A stretch of DNA of 64,000 bases from MGBC114844 sp910585855 (GTDB taxonomy: Bacteria > Bacillota > Clostridia > Lachnospirales > Lachnospiraceae). The notes under the pieces are model-generated. The model was not told the origin of the DNA. It did not search any database and saw nothing but the letters and a program-made list of their open reading frames with translations. The stretch is taken from contig CBFFYP010000013.1 in NCBI GenBank assembly GCA_965646165.1, forward strand, positions 1 through 64,000. Direction: 5' to 3'. Below are positions 43,132-53,117 of the stretch, in pieces. The stretch's first letter is position 1; every line of letters begins with the position of its first letter. The translations under genes were made by a program, and so were the position numbers.

Positions 43132-43938
43132 TTATTTTGGCTGTTTCCCAATATAAGCAGCAATACCACCGTCTACATAAAGAATTAATCCATTTACAAA
43201 ATCAGATGCCGAAGAAGCCAAGAATACGGCTGGTCCTTGTAAGTCTTCTGCTTCACCCCAACGAGCAGCAGGAGTCTTTGCAATAATAAACTGATCGAAC
43301 GGATGACGAGAACCATCCGGCTGAATCTCACGAAGCGGAGCTGTCTGAGGAGTTGCAATATAACCTGGTCCAATACCATTGCACTGAATATTATATTCAC
43401 CATATTCAGATGCAATATTCTTTGTAAGCATCTTTAAGCCGCCTTTTGCTGCTGCATAAGCAGAAACGGTTTCACGTCCAAATTCAGACATCATAGAACA
43501 GATATTAATAATCTTTCCGCCACCCTTCTTAATCATAGAAGGGATAACAGCCTTAGCAACAATAAAAGGACCATTTAAATCGATGTCAATGACTTGTCTA
43601 AAATCTTTTGCAGACATTTCGATCATAGGAATTCTTTTGATAATCCCTGCATTATTAACCAAAATATCAATAACACCCACTTCTTTTTCAATCTTTTCTA
43701 CCATTTCATTTACTTGGTCTTCATCTGTAACGTCACATACATAGCCATGTGCTTCGATTCCCTGCTCCTTATAAGAAGCAATTCCCTTATCAACTAATTC
43801 CTGCTTAATATCATTAAATACAATCGTTGCACCTGCTGCCGCATAAGCACTTGCAATCGCAAAACCAATTCCATAAGATGCTCCTGTTACTAATGCTACT
43901 TTTCCTTCAAGGGAAAATTTCTCAATAAAAGAACCCAT
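43132..43938 (-). CDS. kduD: 2-dehydro-3-deoxy-D-gluconate / gluconate 5-dehydrogenase (KduD-like SDR)
   Basis: 268-residue SDR: ALVTGASYGIGFAIASAYAA (NAD loop), NNAGIIKR, catalytic Ser in INICSMMSEFG and YAAAKGG. KduD and gluconate 5-dehydrogenase are close relatives; the adjacent kduI points to KduD, which reduces 2,5-diketo-3-deoxygluconate to KDG in pectin/uronate breakdown. RBS GGAGG upstream; 72 nt after kduI, same strand. Confidence 0.88.
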   Translation of the reverse strand: MGSFIEKFSLEGKVALVTGASYGIGFAIASAYAAAGATIVFNDIKQELVDKGIASYKEQGIEAHGYVCDVTDEDQVNEMVEKIEKEVGVIDILVNNAGIIKRIPMIEMSAKDFRQVIDIDLNGPFIVAKAVIPSMIKKGGGKIINICSMMSEFGRETVSAYAAAKGGLKMLTKNIASEYGEYNIQCNGIGPGYIATPQTAPLREIQPDGSRHPFDQFIIAKTPAARWGEAEDLQGPAVFLASSASDFVNGLILYVDGGIAAYIGKQPK

Positions 43939-44010
43939 TTTAATTTACCTCCATAAATATTATTTTATTATAAAGAGTAACAGATACTCTTATAATTTAT
44001 TTTAAATTTT

Positions 44011-44874
44011 TTATCTTAAATCCTTCATATCTACGCCGTCCATATCGTCAAAATCCTGATTTTCTCCTACCATACCCCAAATGAAAGTATAAGCATGTGT
44101 AGCAGAAGCACAATGAATCGACCAACTTGGAGAAATAACCGCTTCTTCATTTCTCATTACAATATGTCTGGTTTCTGTAGGTTCACCCATATAGTGAAAT
44201 ACAACTGCATCTTCTGGAACATCAAAATACAAATAAACTTCCATTCTCCGATCATGCGTATGACAAGGCATTGTATTCCAAACACTGCCCGGCTCTAATT
44301 TTGTCATCCCCATCTCTAACTGACAGCTTTCTACTTGTCCCGGCAAAATATATTTACAAATGGTACGATGATTGGCATCCTCTAAACATCCTAATTCTAC
44401 TTTATTACAATCCTTTACAATTACAACGCCTTCTTCCGGTGTTCCCTCTGGCTTAATCAATACGGTAGGATAGGTCATATGTGCTGGTGCACTATTCATA
44501 TATAATTTAGCAGGATTAGAAGCATCTACACTTTTAAAAGAAATCTCCTTTGTCCCCATACCAATATACATAGCCTCTTTATAAGCAACCGTATACTCCT
44601 TTTTGTCAACCGTAACGACTGCAGTTCCACCGATATTAATAATACCAAGTTCCCGTCTTTGACAAAAATACTCTGCTCTTAACTCATCTCCTGCTGTTAA
44701 AACCAGTGTCTGATGAACCGGTGTAGCCGAACCAGTAATAATACGGTCAATATGGCTGTATACCAGTTTAATTTCATCAGGGACAAATACATTTTGAATT
44801 AAAAATTCCTCACGCAGTCTGTTCGTATCATAATATTTCATATCTTTTGGACTTGCTGCTGTTCTTAATTCCAT
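44011..44874 (-). CDS. kduI: 5-dehydro-4-deoxy-D-glucuronate isomerase
   Basis: 287 residues. KduI isomerises 4-deoxy-L-threo-5-hexosulose uronate, the product of unsaturated uronates, to 2,5-diketo-3-deoxygluconate. Zinc ligands and core: CHTHDRRMEVYLYFD, EPTETRHIVMRN, SPSWSIHCASATHAYTFIWG. RBS AAGGAGAAAA. First gene of kduI-kduD; a palindrome sits in its promoter region and an IclR regulator is upstream in the same orientation. Confidence 0.95.
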   Translation of the reverse strand: MELRTAASPKDMKYYDTNRLREEFLIQNVFVPDEIKLVYSHIDRIITGSATPVHQTLVLTAGDELRAEYFCQRRELGIINIGGTAVVTVDKKEYTVAYKEAMYIGMGTKEISFKSVDASNPAKLYMNSAPAHMTYPTVLIKPEGTPEEGVVIVKDCNKVELGCLEDANHRTICKYILPGQVESCQLEMGMTKLEPGSVWNTMPCHTHDRRMEVYLYFDVPEDAVVFHYMGEPTETRHIVMRNEEAVISPSWSIHCASATHAYTFIWGMVGENQDFDDMDGVDMKDLR

Positions 44875-44915
44875 CTTTTTTCTCCTTTTTTATAAATTTT
44901 TATAAAACTATATAG

Positions 44916-44945
44916 TTTAGATTATCTATTTAGATAGAATCTAAA
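44916..44945. promoter_or_regulatory. Inverted repeat upstream of kduI (KdgR-type operator candidate)
   Basis: TTTAGATTATCTA and TAGATAGAATCTAAA form an imperfect palindrome between the IclR gene and kduI. Its place suits binding by the neighbouring IclR-family regulator. No consensus was checked. Confidence 0.4.
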
Positions 44946-44973
44946 TTATTTCAATTAAATATACCACTATTTT

Positions 44974-45741
44974 TTATTTTAATATGCGAAATCCCATTCG
45001 TTCTGAAATCTTTTTTGCTGTCTGACAAATGATTTGACTGTATTCTTCATCTTTTTCTGCTGTAAAAAAACTAGATGGTCCAGCCGAACTAATAGCCGCA
45101 ATAATCTTTCCACGATAATCATAAACCGGAGCCGCAATACAACGAATCCCTTTGTCATGCTCTTCATTATCCACTGTCCATCCACGCATCCGTCCAACTT
45201 TAATTTCTTCTAAAACCGCCTCAGGAGAAAGCAGCGTGGTTTCTGTAAGCTGCTCCATAAAACAATTTCTTAAAATAGCTAAAATAGTTTGATTATCTGT
45301 ATCTAAAAGTAAACTTTTTCCAAGCCCGGAACAATAAACAGGAATCCTCTTTCCAATCTGAGAATAAAGCCGCAAATTCTTTGTTACTTCTACTTTATCA
45401 ATATAAACTGCATCACTTCCATCTAAAATAGCAAGATGAGAAGATTGTCCGAGTTTTGCTGTTAATTCATTTAAAAACGGTTTTGCTTCTGTTGTCAATT
45501 CAATACTTCCTAATTTTCGACTGGTTAATTCCACAAACTGCATCCCTAAACTGTAAACACCATCTGCTGTCTTTTCCAAATAACCTCTATCTGTAATCGC
45601 ATTTAATATTCTGTGTGCCGTACTCTTATTTAATGAAAGCCGTCGTGCAACATCAGAAACACCCAATCCCTGCGGCTCTAAAGCCAACAATTCAATAATA
45701 TCAAAAGTACGATCAATAACTTGTACACCTTTTTCTGACAT
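44974..45741 (-). CDS. IclR-family regulator, KdgR-like
   Basis: 255 residues. N-terminal winged helix (about 1-75: VIDRTFDIIELLALEPQGLG, VARRLSLNKSTAHRILNAIT) and the IclR effector-binding domain (about 90-250: SHLAILDGSDAVYIDKVE, SGLGKSLL, GIRCIAAPVYDYRGKIIAAI). KdgR proteins of this family repress pectin genes until KDG appears. Adjacency to kduI-kduD suggests that role. Start follows AAGGAG. Confidence 0.88.
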   Translation of the reverse strand: MSEKGVQVIDRTFDIIELLALEPQGLGVSDVARRLSLNKSTAHRILNAITDRGYLEKTADGVYSLGMQFVELTSRKLGSIELTTEAKPFLNELTAKLGQSSHLAILDGSDAVYIDKVEVTKNLRLYSQIGKRIPVYCSGLGKSLLLDTDNQTILAILRNCFMEQLTETTLLSPEAVLEEIKVGRMRGWTVDNEEHDKGIRCIAAPVYDYRGKIIAAISSAGPSSFFTAEKDEEYSQIICQTAKKISERMGFRILK

Positions 45742-45854
45742 ATGATGAGTACTCCTTTTTTATTGTTTCATATTATGAACCGCTGTATCATTATTATAAC
45801 ACATCTAATAAAAATGTGCAAGCGGTATCTCAAAATATTTTCCTATTTCTTATA

Positions 45855-45904
45855 AAAAAACAGAAAAGAAATAGTTTGCTCTCCCTATCTCTTTCCTGTT
45901 TAAT
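45855..45904 (-). terminator. Terminator after the cytidylate-kinase-like gene
   Basis: On the minus strand AAACAGGAAAGAGATAG pairs with CTATTTCTTTTCTGTTT, then TTTTATAAG. Confidence 0.7.
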
Positions 45905-45937
45905 TGTCCTATACCAATATACGATTTATCTTTTATT

Positions 45938-46576
45938 CTAACCAAACGTAAATTTCTGCTGTTTTATTTTTACAAACGCTTCAATCAACTGAACAGCACC
46001 CTCTACTCCTATTATCCCACTGTCAATCGAAAGATCATAACTCTTTGCCTCACCCCACTTTTTACTGGAATAATAGTTATAATAACTTGCTCGTTTTTTA
46101 TCTGTTTTTACAATCATATCCTTTGCTTTATCATCTGTTAATTCATAAATCCGCTTAATTCTTCGAATCCGATCCTGCATACTGGCATGAATAAATACAC
46201 TATAAGCATGCGGATAATCTTCTAACGCATAATCGGCACAGCGCCCGACAATAACACAAGATTCCTGATCGGCAAGTTTTTTAATTGCATCAAATTGAGC
46301 CAAAAAAACTTTATGATTAATTGGCATATCCATATATCCAGAGGAAGAATACCCCATAGAATATGTATCCATAACAAGTGAATATAAAAAACTGCTGGTC
46401 GGCTTTTCATCATGTGACTCAAATAACTCATGACATAATCCGCTTTCTTTTGCTGCCACTGCAAGAAGTTCCTTATCATAACACTTTATTCCCAGCCTTT
46501 TTGCTAAAGTCTGTCCTATTTCTCTTCCTGCACTGCCATATTGCCTTCCGATCGTGATTACTAAATTATTATTCAT
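45938..46576 (-). CDS. Cytidylate kinase-like protein
   Basis: 212 residues of the cytidylate kinase-like family. P-loop GRQYGSAGREIGQTLAKRLG, then ESCVIVGRCADYAL and RIRRIKRIYELTDDKAK. A lid-like KKRASYYNYYSSKKWG follows. The family is common in Clostridia and distinct from the Cmk of the ribosomal operons; nucleotide substrate not proven. RBS GGAGAGG. Confidence 0.85.
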   Translation of the reverse strand: MNNNLVITIGRQYGSAGREIGQTLAKRLGIKCYDKELLAVAAKESGLCHELFESHDEKPTSSFLYSLVMDTYSMGYSSSGYMDMPINHKVFLAQFDAIKKLADQESCVIVGRCADYALEDYPHAYSVFIHASMQDRIRRIKRIYELTDDKAKDMIVKTDKKRASYYNYYSSKKWGEAKSYDLSIDSGIIGVEGAVQLIEAFVKIKQQKFTFG

Positions 46577-46658
46577 AAGCCGCCTCTCCTTTCATCAGAA
46601 CTCAATTCTTTCCTTATTCTCTATTATAAATTAAATTTTCCAAAAAGTATACCATTTT

Positions 46659-47594
46659 TTAAATTATTTCACATTGCAATTCAAGTTTTTGAAGAAGTTC
46701 AAGAAAATAATCTGGCATAGGCGCAGTAAACTCTATATACGCCCCGGAAGAAGGATGCACAAACCCTAAAACCCCAGCATGAAGTGTCTGTCCCTCCAAA
46801 TAAGGAAACGGACAGTGCTCCGGTCCATACACCCGATCCCCCAAGACAGGATGCCCGATGCTCGCCAGATGTACCCGAATCTGATGCGTTCGTCCTGTTT
46901 CCAACTGACATTCAATATAACTATAACCATGACCGCAAGATAACACCCGATAATGCGTAACCGCTGCCTTTCCATTTTTACAAAACACAGACATTTTTTT
47001 TCGATCCATCGGATGACGCCCAATAGGCGCATCAATAACCCCCTCCCGCTCCCGAAACATTCCATATACAATCGCATAATATTTTCGTGTAATAGAATGT
47101 TCTTTTAACTGAACTGCAAGCGAAGCATGTGCTGCATCATTTTTACAGACAACCAACACTCCTGTAGTATCCCTGTCAATACGATGTACAATTCCGGGAC
47201 GCATCACCCCATTAATCCCAGACAATTCCCCTTTACAATGAAAAAGCAATGCATTTACCAATGTTCCACTGTTATGCCCAGCAGCAGGGTGCACCACCAT
47301 TCCTTTCGGCTTATTTACCACAATCAAATCCGCATCTTCATATAAAATATCAAGTGATATCTCCTCCGGCAAAGCAGTGGGTTCTTCTAACTCGGGCAGA
47401 TCTAATCGAATTTCATCTCCCATCCTTACTTCATACCGTGCCTTTACTGCTATCCCATTGACCAACACCCCACCATCTTTTATAATCTTCTGCAAAAAAG
47501 AACGAGAAAATGCCCCCTCTTCTATTTCTGTTAAAAATTTATCAATTCTCTCCCCTGCCTGTTCTTCAGTTACATAAACTTTCTTTTCCTGCAT
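46659..47594 (-). CDS. Pseudouridine synthase RluD-family
   Basis: 311 residues: S4 RNA-binding domain (about 10-75, ERIDKFLTEIEEGAFSRSFL) then the synthase domain with the catalytic HRIDRDTTGVLVVCKND and LETGRTHQIRVHLASIGHP. It modifies uridines in 23S rRNA or related sites. ATG 47594 is preferred, with GGTGG 8 nt upstream, over TTG 47615, which would overlap lspA. Confidence 0.93.
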   Translation of the reverse strand: MQEKKVYVTEEQAGERIDKFLTEIEEGAFSRSFLQKIIKDGGVLVNGIAVKARYEVRMGDEIRLDLPELEEPTALPEEISLDILYEDADLIVVNKPKGMVVHPAAGHNSGTLVNALLFHCKGELSGINGVMRPGIVHRIDRDTTGVLVVCKNDAAHASLAVQLKEHSITRKYYAIVYGMFREREGVIDAPIGRHPMDRKKMSVFCKNGKAAVTHYRVLSCGHGYSYIECQLETGRTHQIRVHLASIGHPVLGDRVYGPEHCPFPYLEGQTLHAGVLGFVHPSSGAYIEFTAPMPDYFLELLQKLELQCEII

Positions 47595-47599
47595 CTTTT

Positions 47600-48112
47600 T
47601 CACCACCGAATCCAATCCTGTATTTCCTCTTCATTATAATAAAATAAAAAAAGCACCATTGCCAATATAACAGACAATGTAACATAAATATCAGCAATAT
47701 TAAATACAGGAAAATCAATTAATTTAAAATATAAAAAGTCTACCACATATCCATTTTTTATCCGATCTATCATATTTCCGACCGCCCCGGCAAAACTAGC
47801 TACTATACAGATACGCAAAGGAACATACCGTTTCACAGCAGGAATCCGTCCATAAAGCCAAACCAGCCCCACCATAATCAAAGCTGTTAAAATCAAAAAG
47901 ATCCATCTCTGATTTTGAAATATCCCAAAAGCAGCCCCTCTATTTTCCAAATAAAAAAACTCAAAAACTCCCTCTATCACCACAAAAGGCGCTTTATCTT
48001 TTAAATACAGCACTGCCAGCCATTTTACCCACTGATCCAATCCAGCCAAAATCAAAATCATAACTCCTGCTCCAATCCAATTTTTCGCAGAAATCTTTTT
48101 TCTTTTTTTCAT
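47600..48112 (-). CDS. lspA: Lipoprotein signal peptidase II
   Basis: 170-residue membrane aspartyl protease that removes lipoprotein signal peptides. Four helices; catalytic Asp in GNMIDRIKNGYVVDF (first) and FNIADIYVT (second), ENRGAAFG conserved. It is 4 nt after aroB and before rluD, the usual lspA-rluD order. Confidence 0.96.
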   Translation of the reverse strand: MKKRKKISAKNWIGAGVMILILAGLDQWVKWLAVLYLKDKAPFVVIEGVFEFFYLENRGAAFGIFQNQRWIFLILTALIMVGLVWLYGRIPAVKRYVPLRICIVASFAGAVGNMIDRIKNGYVVDFLYFKLIDFPVFNIADIYVTLSVILAMVLFLFYYNEEEIQDWIRW

Positions 48113-48116
48113 TTAT

Positions 48117-49214
48117 CTATTCCTCTGCTCCAATCTGTTTTAACGCTGTTTCCATCTCAGAATCAGAAACAGTACGATCGATATAAGCATGCCCTATCTT
48201 TTCCAATAAAATAAACTTTACTTTTCCCTGCTCCATTTTTTTATCATTTTTACTGATCTCTATGATTTTCTGAGCCGACAGTCCTTCTATCGAAACTGCC
48301 ATACCCAGTTTCTCCAATAACTGATATAACTGCTGATACCCCTGCTCCGTCAGCATCCCCCGATTTACTCCAATTCGATAGGATGCCAGCATACCAAGCC
48401 CTACACACTCTCCATGCAGCAAAGAAAAATTCATCAGACGCTCAATCGCATGTCCTAAAGTATGCCCAAAATTCAAAAGTGCCCGCTCCCCCTGCTCTTT
48501 CGGATCATGCTCCACCACCTGACATTTAATTTGACAACTCATAGAAATCATCTGCTCTAATACAGTAAGATCTCTCTTTCGAATCAATTCCATTTGACTT
48601 AATAACCATTGATAATACACCGCATCTTTAATCAAACCATGTTTTATAATCTCCCCCATACCAGACAAATACTCTTTCTCTGTTAAAGTATGCAAAACAC
48701 TTAGATTCATATAAACCAACTTTGGCTGATAAAAAGCCCCCACCATATTTTTATAACAGTCAAAATCAACCCCTGTCTTTCCACCAATACTAGAATCCAC
48801 CTGTGCCAGCAAAGAAGTAGGAAGCTGTATAAAATCGATACCACGCAAATAAGTAGCGGCCGCATATCCAGTCAAATCCCCAACCACACCGCCACCCAAT
48901 GCAAGAAGCAAATCTTTTCGTTCAAATTGATGAAGTATCAAAAATCGATACAATTCCTGCACCGTAGCAAGATTTTTTCTTTCCTCCCCTGCTAAAAAAG
49001 AAAACACCTCCACTCTCTTCGAAACGGGCAGCAAAAGTTCCTCTACCTGCTTTACATAATACCCTCCAACCGTACTTTCTGTAACAATACAAATCTTTCG
49101 TTCCATACTATGCAGCTTTTGAAGCTCCTCACCTAACTTACTATAATCATTTTCAATTAAAATATCATATATTGGCTGTTCTTTTTGATCATGAACTGTT
49201 ATTTTTTGTGACAT
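48117..49214 (-). CDS. aroB: 3-dehydroquinate synthase
   Basis: 365 residues. Converts DAHP to 3-dehydroquinate, step 2 of the shikimate pathway. NAD motif ALGGGVVGDLTGYAAATYLR, the metal/active-site region DSSIGGKTGVDF, LLNFGHTLGHAIE and HGECVGLGM. ATG 49214 lies 7 nt after GAGGAG; GTG 49217 is an alternative. Upstream of lspA in an operon of mixed functions. Confidence 0.96.
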   Translation of the reverse strand: MSQKITVHDQKEQPIYDILIENDYSKLGEELQKLHSMERKICIVTESTVGGYYVKQVEELLLPVSKRVEVFSFLAGEERKNLATVQELYRFLILHQFERKDLLLALGGGVVGDLTGYAAATYLRGIDFIQLPTSLLAQVDSSIGGKTGVDFDCYKNMVGAFYQPKLVYMNLSVLHTLTEKEYLSGMGEIIKHGLIKDAVYYQWLLSQMELIRKRDLTVLEQMISMSCQIKCQVVEHDPKEQGERALLNFGHTLGHAIERLMNFSLLHGECVGLGMLASYRIGVNRGMLTEQGYQQLYQLLEKLGMAVSIEGLSAQKIIEISKNDKKMEQGKVKFILLEKIGHAYIDRTVSDSEMETALKQIGAEE

Positions 49215-49389
49215 CACGATTCTCCTCTCTTTTACTATTTTAAAGTTACTATTCTGCTTTCACTATACAATTATCGTTCATAAACTCAATTATCTTACAT
49301 TCATATTAATCTAATCTCCTATCTTCTTCATTTATCCAATCAACAGCAAGATGTGAGGACAGCACAATCCCGCCCTCACATCTTCCCGG

Positions 49390-50151
49390 TTACGAAACAA
49401 ACCTTTTCACCAAAATCATAACTCTCCCCTTTTTCGTCGTCCCAACCATATCCTCAAAAATAAACTTTCCATATCCACGCACCGACACAATATCATTCGG
49501 TTTTAACTGATAGGCAGCGGATTCTTCTAACCGACTATTCACAAACACCTTTTTCCCCTCAATCAATCCAGACAATTTACTTCTAGAACCGGAAAATACA
49601 ACTGCCAAAACACTATCCAGCCGAGGAGAAGCAACCGATCCACGCTGTTCTTCAAAATGCGGCTGCATCTCTTCAACCGATCCGTCAAAATATCTGCAAA
49701 TCATATTGGTATGTTTTACAAAAGAAAGATGTTCGATAATATAATCACTCATATGCTGTTTACAAAACAGATACACCTGTTTTTTCTCTGATATCAGAAT
49801 ATCCCCCAGCATAGAACGCTCAATTCCTAAGTTCATCAATGCCCCAAGATAATCTCTATGGGACAGTTCTTCTGAAAATTTTATCTGTATGGGTACGATT
49901 TCCAAAACAGAAATCGGTAAGTAATCTGCATAAAGCTTTTTATCTGGAAGAAAACAAAGAATCTTGCGCTCACTAAAAGGAGTGCCGCCGTTTAATTTAT
50001 AATCAATCGGCGGCACATCTTCTCTGTGACTTAAAAATAAATCTTGTTCGTATAAAGATAAAAAATCTGTACTTGTGGGGAAGACTTTCTGGTATGCAGC
50101 ATTTGCAAGATCTGAAATATGTTTTAAAAACAACTGTTCTTCTTTCGTCAT
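49390..50151 (-). CDS. ylmH: YlmH-family RNA-binding protein (S4 domain)
   Basis: 253 residues. An N-terminal YlmH domain (LKHISDLANAAYQKVFPTST, HRDYLGALMNLGIERSMLGD) leads to an S4 domain (about 180-240, SRSKLSGLIEGKKVFVNSRL). In Firmicutes ylmH follows sepF, as here, and helps with division or ribosome rescue. RBS GGAGAGA. ylmG and divIVA, often nearby, are absent. Confidence 0.92.
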   Translation of the reverse strand: MTKEEQLFLKHISDLANAAYQKVFPTSTDFLSLYEQDLFLSHREDVPPIDYKLNGGTPFSERKILCFLPDKKLYADYLPISVLEIVPIQIKFSEELSHRDYLGALMNLGIERSMLGDILISEKKQVYLFCKQHMSDYIIEHLSFVKHTNMICRYFDGSVEEMQPHFEEQRGSVASPRLDSVLAVVFSGSRSKLSGLIEGKKVFVNSRLEESAAYQLKPNDIVSVRGYGKFIFEDMVGTTKKGRVMILVKRFVS

Positions 50152-50161
50152 TTTCTCTCTC

Positions 50162-50710
50162 CTACATGCCAACAGAACGATACGCTGTCACATCAAATCC
50201 ATTTCCATTTGCTCCTGAACTAACTAATTCCTGAAAATCTCCAGAAATTTCTACTGATTCTGGTGTAATAATAAAAATATAATTGGAAACTTTCTGGAAA
50301 TTTCCATTAATCGCATAACAAGCACCAGAGGAAAAATCAATAATTCTTTGAGCAACACTAACTTGAAGCCCTTCTAAGTTCAAAATAACTGCCCGTCCCT
50401 CTAATAAAGTATCTGCAATGCTTCTCCCTCCATCTTCTACGGAAACAGGCTTAATCACACAAACTTCCATCTGCTTTTCTGATACCTTCGTACCTCTCAT
50501 AGGAATCACATTACTTCCCTGCTTTGTAGGTTTCGGTTTCTGCTGCCGATTCGAAGCAGTATCCTCTTCATAGTCATCCTCACTGTTATGGACATCTTTT
50601 TTAAAAGATTTTCTTGTTCTGACCGGTGCTTCCTCTTCGTATTCTTCATCAAAACCATCATCGTCATACTCATCTTCTAAGTGCAAGATATTCATTAATC
50701 CACTAAACAT
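50162..50710 (-). CDS. sepF: Cell-division protein SepF
   Basis: 182 residues. An acidic, low-complexity N-terminus (EDEYDDDGFDEEYEEEAP) is a linker after the membrane-binding MFSGLMNILH helix; the conserved SepF core (about 85-175) has EDGGRSIADTLLEGRAVILN and RIIDFSSGACYAINGNFQ. It tethers FtsZ to the membrane. Between yggS and ylmH, the conserved order. Confidence 0.94.
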   Translation of the reverse strand: MFSGLMNILHLEDEYDDDGFDEEYEEEAPVRTRKSFKKDVHNSEDDYEEDTASNRQQKPKPTKQGSNVIPMRGTKVSEKQMEVCVIKPVSVEDGGRSIADTLLEGRAVILNLEGLQVSVAQRIIDFSSGACYAINGNFQKVSNYIFIITPESVEISGDFQELVSSGANGNGFDVTAYRSVGM

Positions 50711-50733
50711 TCACTTCAACCTCTTTCCTTTTT

Positions 50734-51432
50734 TCAATAAACCCGTTCACCAAACACTCCTGTGCCAACACGTACATGCGTTGCACCTTCTTCCACTGCA
50801 ACCTCATAGTCATTTGTCATACCCATTGATAAAATTTCCATAGTTACATTATCAAGGTTTTTCTTTTGAATGTCAATACACAATTTTGATAATTTTTGGA
50901 AATATTTTCGATTTTCTTCTGGATTTGTCGTATAAGGAGCACTTGTCATTAGTCCTTTTATCCTAATATGAGGCATAATTGCAATTTTTTCAACTGCATC
51001 CTGCACTTCCAACGAAGAAAATCCATACTTTGTTTCCTCTTCTGCCACATTGACTTCTAAGAGTATTGAAACAATCAAATCCAATTTATCTGCTTCCTGT
51101 TCAATCTGCTGTGCCAGCCGAAGCGAATCGACCGAATGAATCAAACAAGCCTTTTGTATTACTTGTTTTACCTTATTTCGCTGCAAATGTCCAATCATAT
51201 GCCAATGAATATCCGAATTCATTTTCTCGGCTTTCTCGCAAAGTTCCTGTACTTTATTTTCTCCAAATTCCCGTATGCCTTCTTTATAAATGGTTTCCAT
51301 CATAGCAATCGGCTTTGTTTTGCTTACAGCAATTAAAGTAACTTCTTCTCTCTTGCGTCCTGCACGTATACAAGCCCGTGTAATATTTTCCTCTACTTCC
51401 AAAAGATTCTTTTGCAGATCCTGCTCACTCAA
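50734..51432 (-). CDS. yggS: PLP homeostasis protein YggS/YlmE-type
   Basis: 232 residues. PLP-binding Lys in LIAVSKTKPIAMM (about residue 36), GENKVQEL, WHMIGHLQRNKVK and SMGMTNDYEVAVEEGATHVR are family hallmarks. Controls free PLP and affects amino-acid pools. Followed by sepF, 23 nt apart. Confidence 0.95.
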   Translation of the reverse strand: MSEQDLQKNLLEVEENITRACIRAGRKREEVTLIAVSKTKPIAMMETIYKEGIREFGENKVQELCEKAEKMNSDIHWHMIGHLQRNKVKQVIQKACLIHSVDSLRLAQQIEQEADKLDLIVSILLEVNVAEEETKYGFSSLEVQDAVEKIAIMPHIRIKGLMTSAPYTTNPEENRKYFQKLSKLCIDIQKKNLDNVTMEILSMGMTNDYEVAVEEGATHVRVGTGVFGERVY

Positions 51433-51449
51433 TATTTTTCCCTCCTAAC

Positions 51450-52865
51450 CTACCGGTAAATCACTTGATTTTCTTCTACTGTCTTACTGTTTAAAATAAT
51501 ATGATCATATAAAGATAATCCATATCGTGTATTTGTCTTTACAATATAGTATTCGTCATTTTCCGTAAGAATTTCAATAAACCGAAAAACGGTATATCCC
51601 TGATTTACCGTATACACTCCTTTTAAAGAAGCCGTTGCTCCCATCTGATATCGTGTATTTGTTTCTGGCTGATGCAGATAAGTTCCTACCGAAAAATCAT
51701 CCATACTTACATAATAATACTCTTCATCTGAAGAATAAATAATAGGCGAAATAAAACTAGTTTCCTGCTCCTGCTTTTCTGCATTATAGCCCTCAATCCA
51801 AAATCCTGAACGATTTTCTCCGTTCGTAGACAGATACTCTAAAGGAATCATATAAAAACTTTTCTCTACAAGTGCCGTTTTCGGAATTTTTAATCCGGTT
51901 TCTACCATTTCCTGTATCTCAAAATCTAAAAATCGTTCTGAAAGATAACGAATCATATAGTTATGAATCGAAAGCTGCCCAAATACACCCGTTTCGTTTG
52001 AAAACATCGAAAACTCTCCCGTAATTTCAAACCCGTCTTTTTCTATCCGCACAGTCAGAGAAGTTTTGTCCCGATAAAAAGTAATTTCTTCTTCTGGAAT
52101 AGGAAAAACCAAAGACCAGCTATCCGAAGTAACCGTCTTATAAATTTCACTTCCGTTTGTTAAAAGATCGCCGGATTTTATATTTTTCTTAGAATAAGAA
52201 ACAGCAAAATCTTCTGCTGTTACTTGTTCTGCTGTATAGCTTTCATATCCGTCTACATAATAAGAGATTGTCCCGGGTTTTTCTGCTTTCCCCTGAAGAA
52301 AAGCACCCCCTGCCTGTGTCTGAATTACTTGCTCTAAACTTGCAATATTACTGTTATTTGCAAGTTCTAAAACATGATAATCCATTTCAATCTTCATATC
52401 GTAGACTTCATCAAATTTTAAAGAATTATAAGACATACAATAAGAAGTCAGTTCTGCTTTTAAATCCGAAAGATCACTTTCTTTCAAACTTTGACTGCTG
52501 CTTGAAAATAACAGTTCCGAAAGACGTCCGCTCTCATCTAACGTATAAATCACATCTCCCACTCCGGCACGCCCACCTTCTTTTAAATAGTAATTCACGT
52601 AACCAGAACCAGACGAATAAGAAACCTCTTCCTCCCGTAAAACCAATCCGGTATAACGTTTTGATTTTGTAAGAGAACCCTGCACCGACACTTCATAAAT
52701 CGAAATCCGATCCCGTGTAATATAAATTCCAATACTAATGATCATATAGAGAAAGATAACCGCAAAAATAAATACTCCCATATTTAACCGTACACGATAA
52801 TGATTGATGGACACTACTTTTTTCGGTCGTCTTCTCCTTCTTCTTCGTCGTTTCGAAACAGCCAC
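51450..52865 (-). CDS. HlyD-like membrane protein of unknown function
   Basis: 471 residues. An Arg/Lys-rich cytoplasmic N-terminus (KRRRRRRRRPKKV), one membrane helix at about 28-48 (MGVFIFAVIFLYMIISIGIY) and an outside domain with a HlyD-like biotinyl-lipoyl pattern (SYSSGSGYVNYYLKEGGRAG, GDVIYTLDESGRL). Such proteins stand next to yggS-sepF in Lachnospiraceae; the role is unknown, perhaps in division or envelope. RBS is weak. Confidence 0.75.
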   Translation of the reverse strand: MAVSKRRRRRRRRPKKVVSINHYRVRLNMGVFIFAVIFLYMIISIGIYITRDRISIYEVSVQGSLTKSKRYTGLVLREEEVSYSSGSGYVNYYLKEGGRAGVGDVIYTLDESGRLSELLFSSSSQSLKESDLSDLKAELTSYCMSYNSLKFDEVYDMKIEMDYHVLELANNSNIASLEQVIQTQAGGAFLQGKAEKPGTISYYVDGYESYTAEQVTAEDFAVSYSKKNIKSGDLLTNGSEIYKTVTSDSWSLVFPIPEEEITFYRDKTSLTVRIEKDGFEITGEFSMFSNETGVFGQLSIHNYMIRYLSERFLDFEIQEMVETGLKIPKTALVEKSFYMIPLEYLSTNGENRSGFWIEGYNAEKQEQETSFISPIIYSSDEEYYYVSMDDFSVGTYLHQPETNTRYQMGATASLKGVYTVNQGYTVFRFIEILTENDEYYIVKTNTRYGLSLYDHIILNSKTVEENQVIYR

Positions 52866-53117
52866 GATCTACCCTCATTTCCAATTTCTATCACTCGATA
52901 ACTTTTATTCATTATAGTATGCTTTAAAAAGAAAGAAAAGCATTTTTTGGTAATTAAATAATTTCGTAAATTTGCACAAAACATTTGTTCTATTTTTTTA
53001 TAAACGCCAATTTTTCCCGAATTTTCCACTAAAAAAGATAATAAAGGAAAGTTTTCTGCTTATACTAAAACAGAAGAAATCATCACCAAGCCAAAAAAGG
53101 CAGAATGGAGGTAACAA

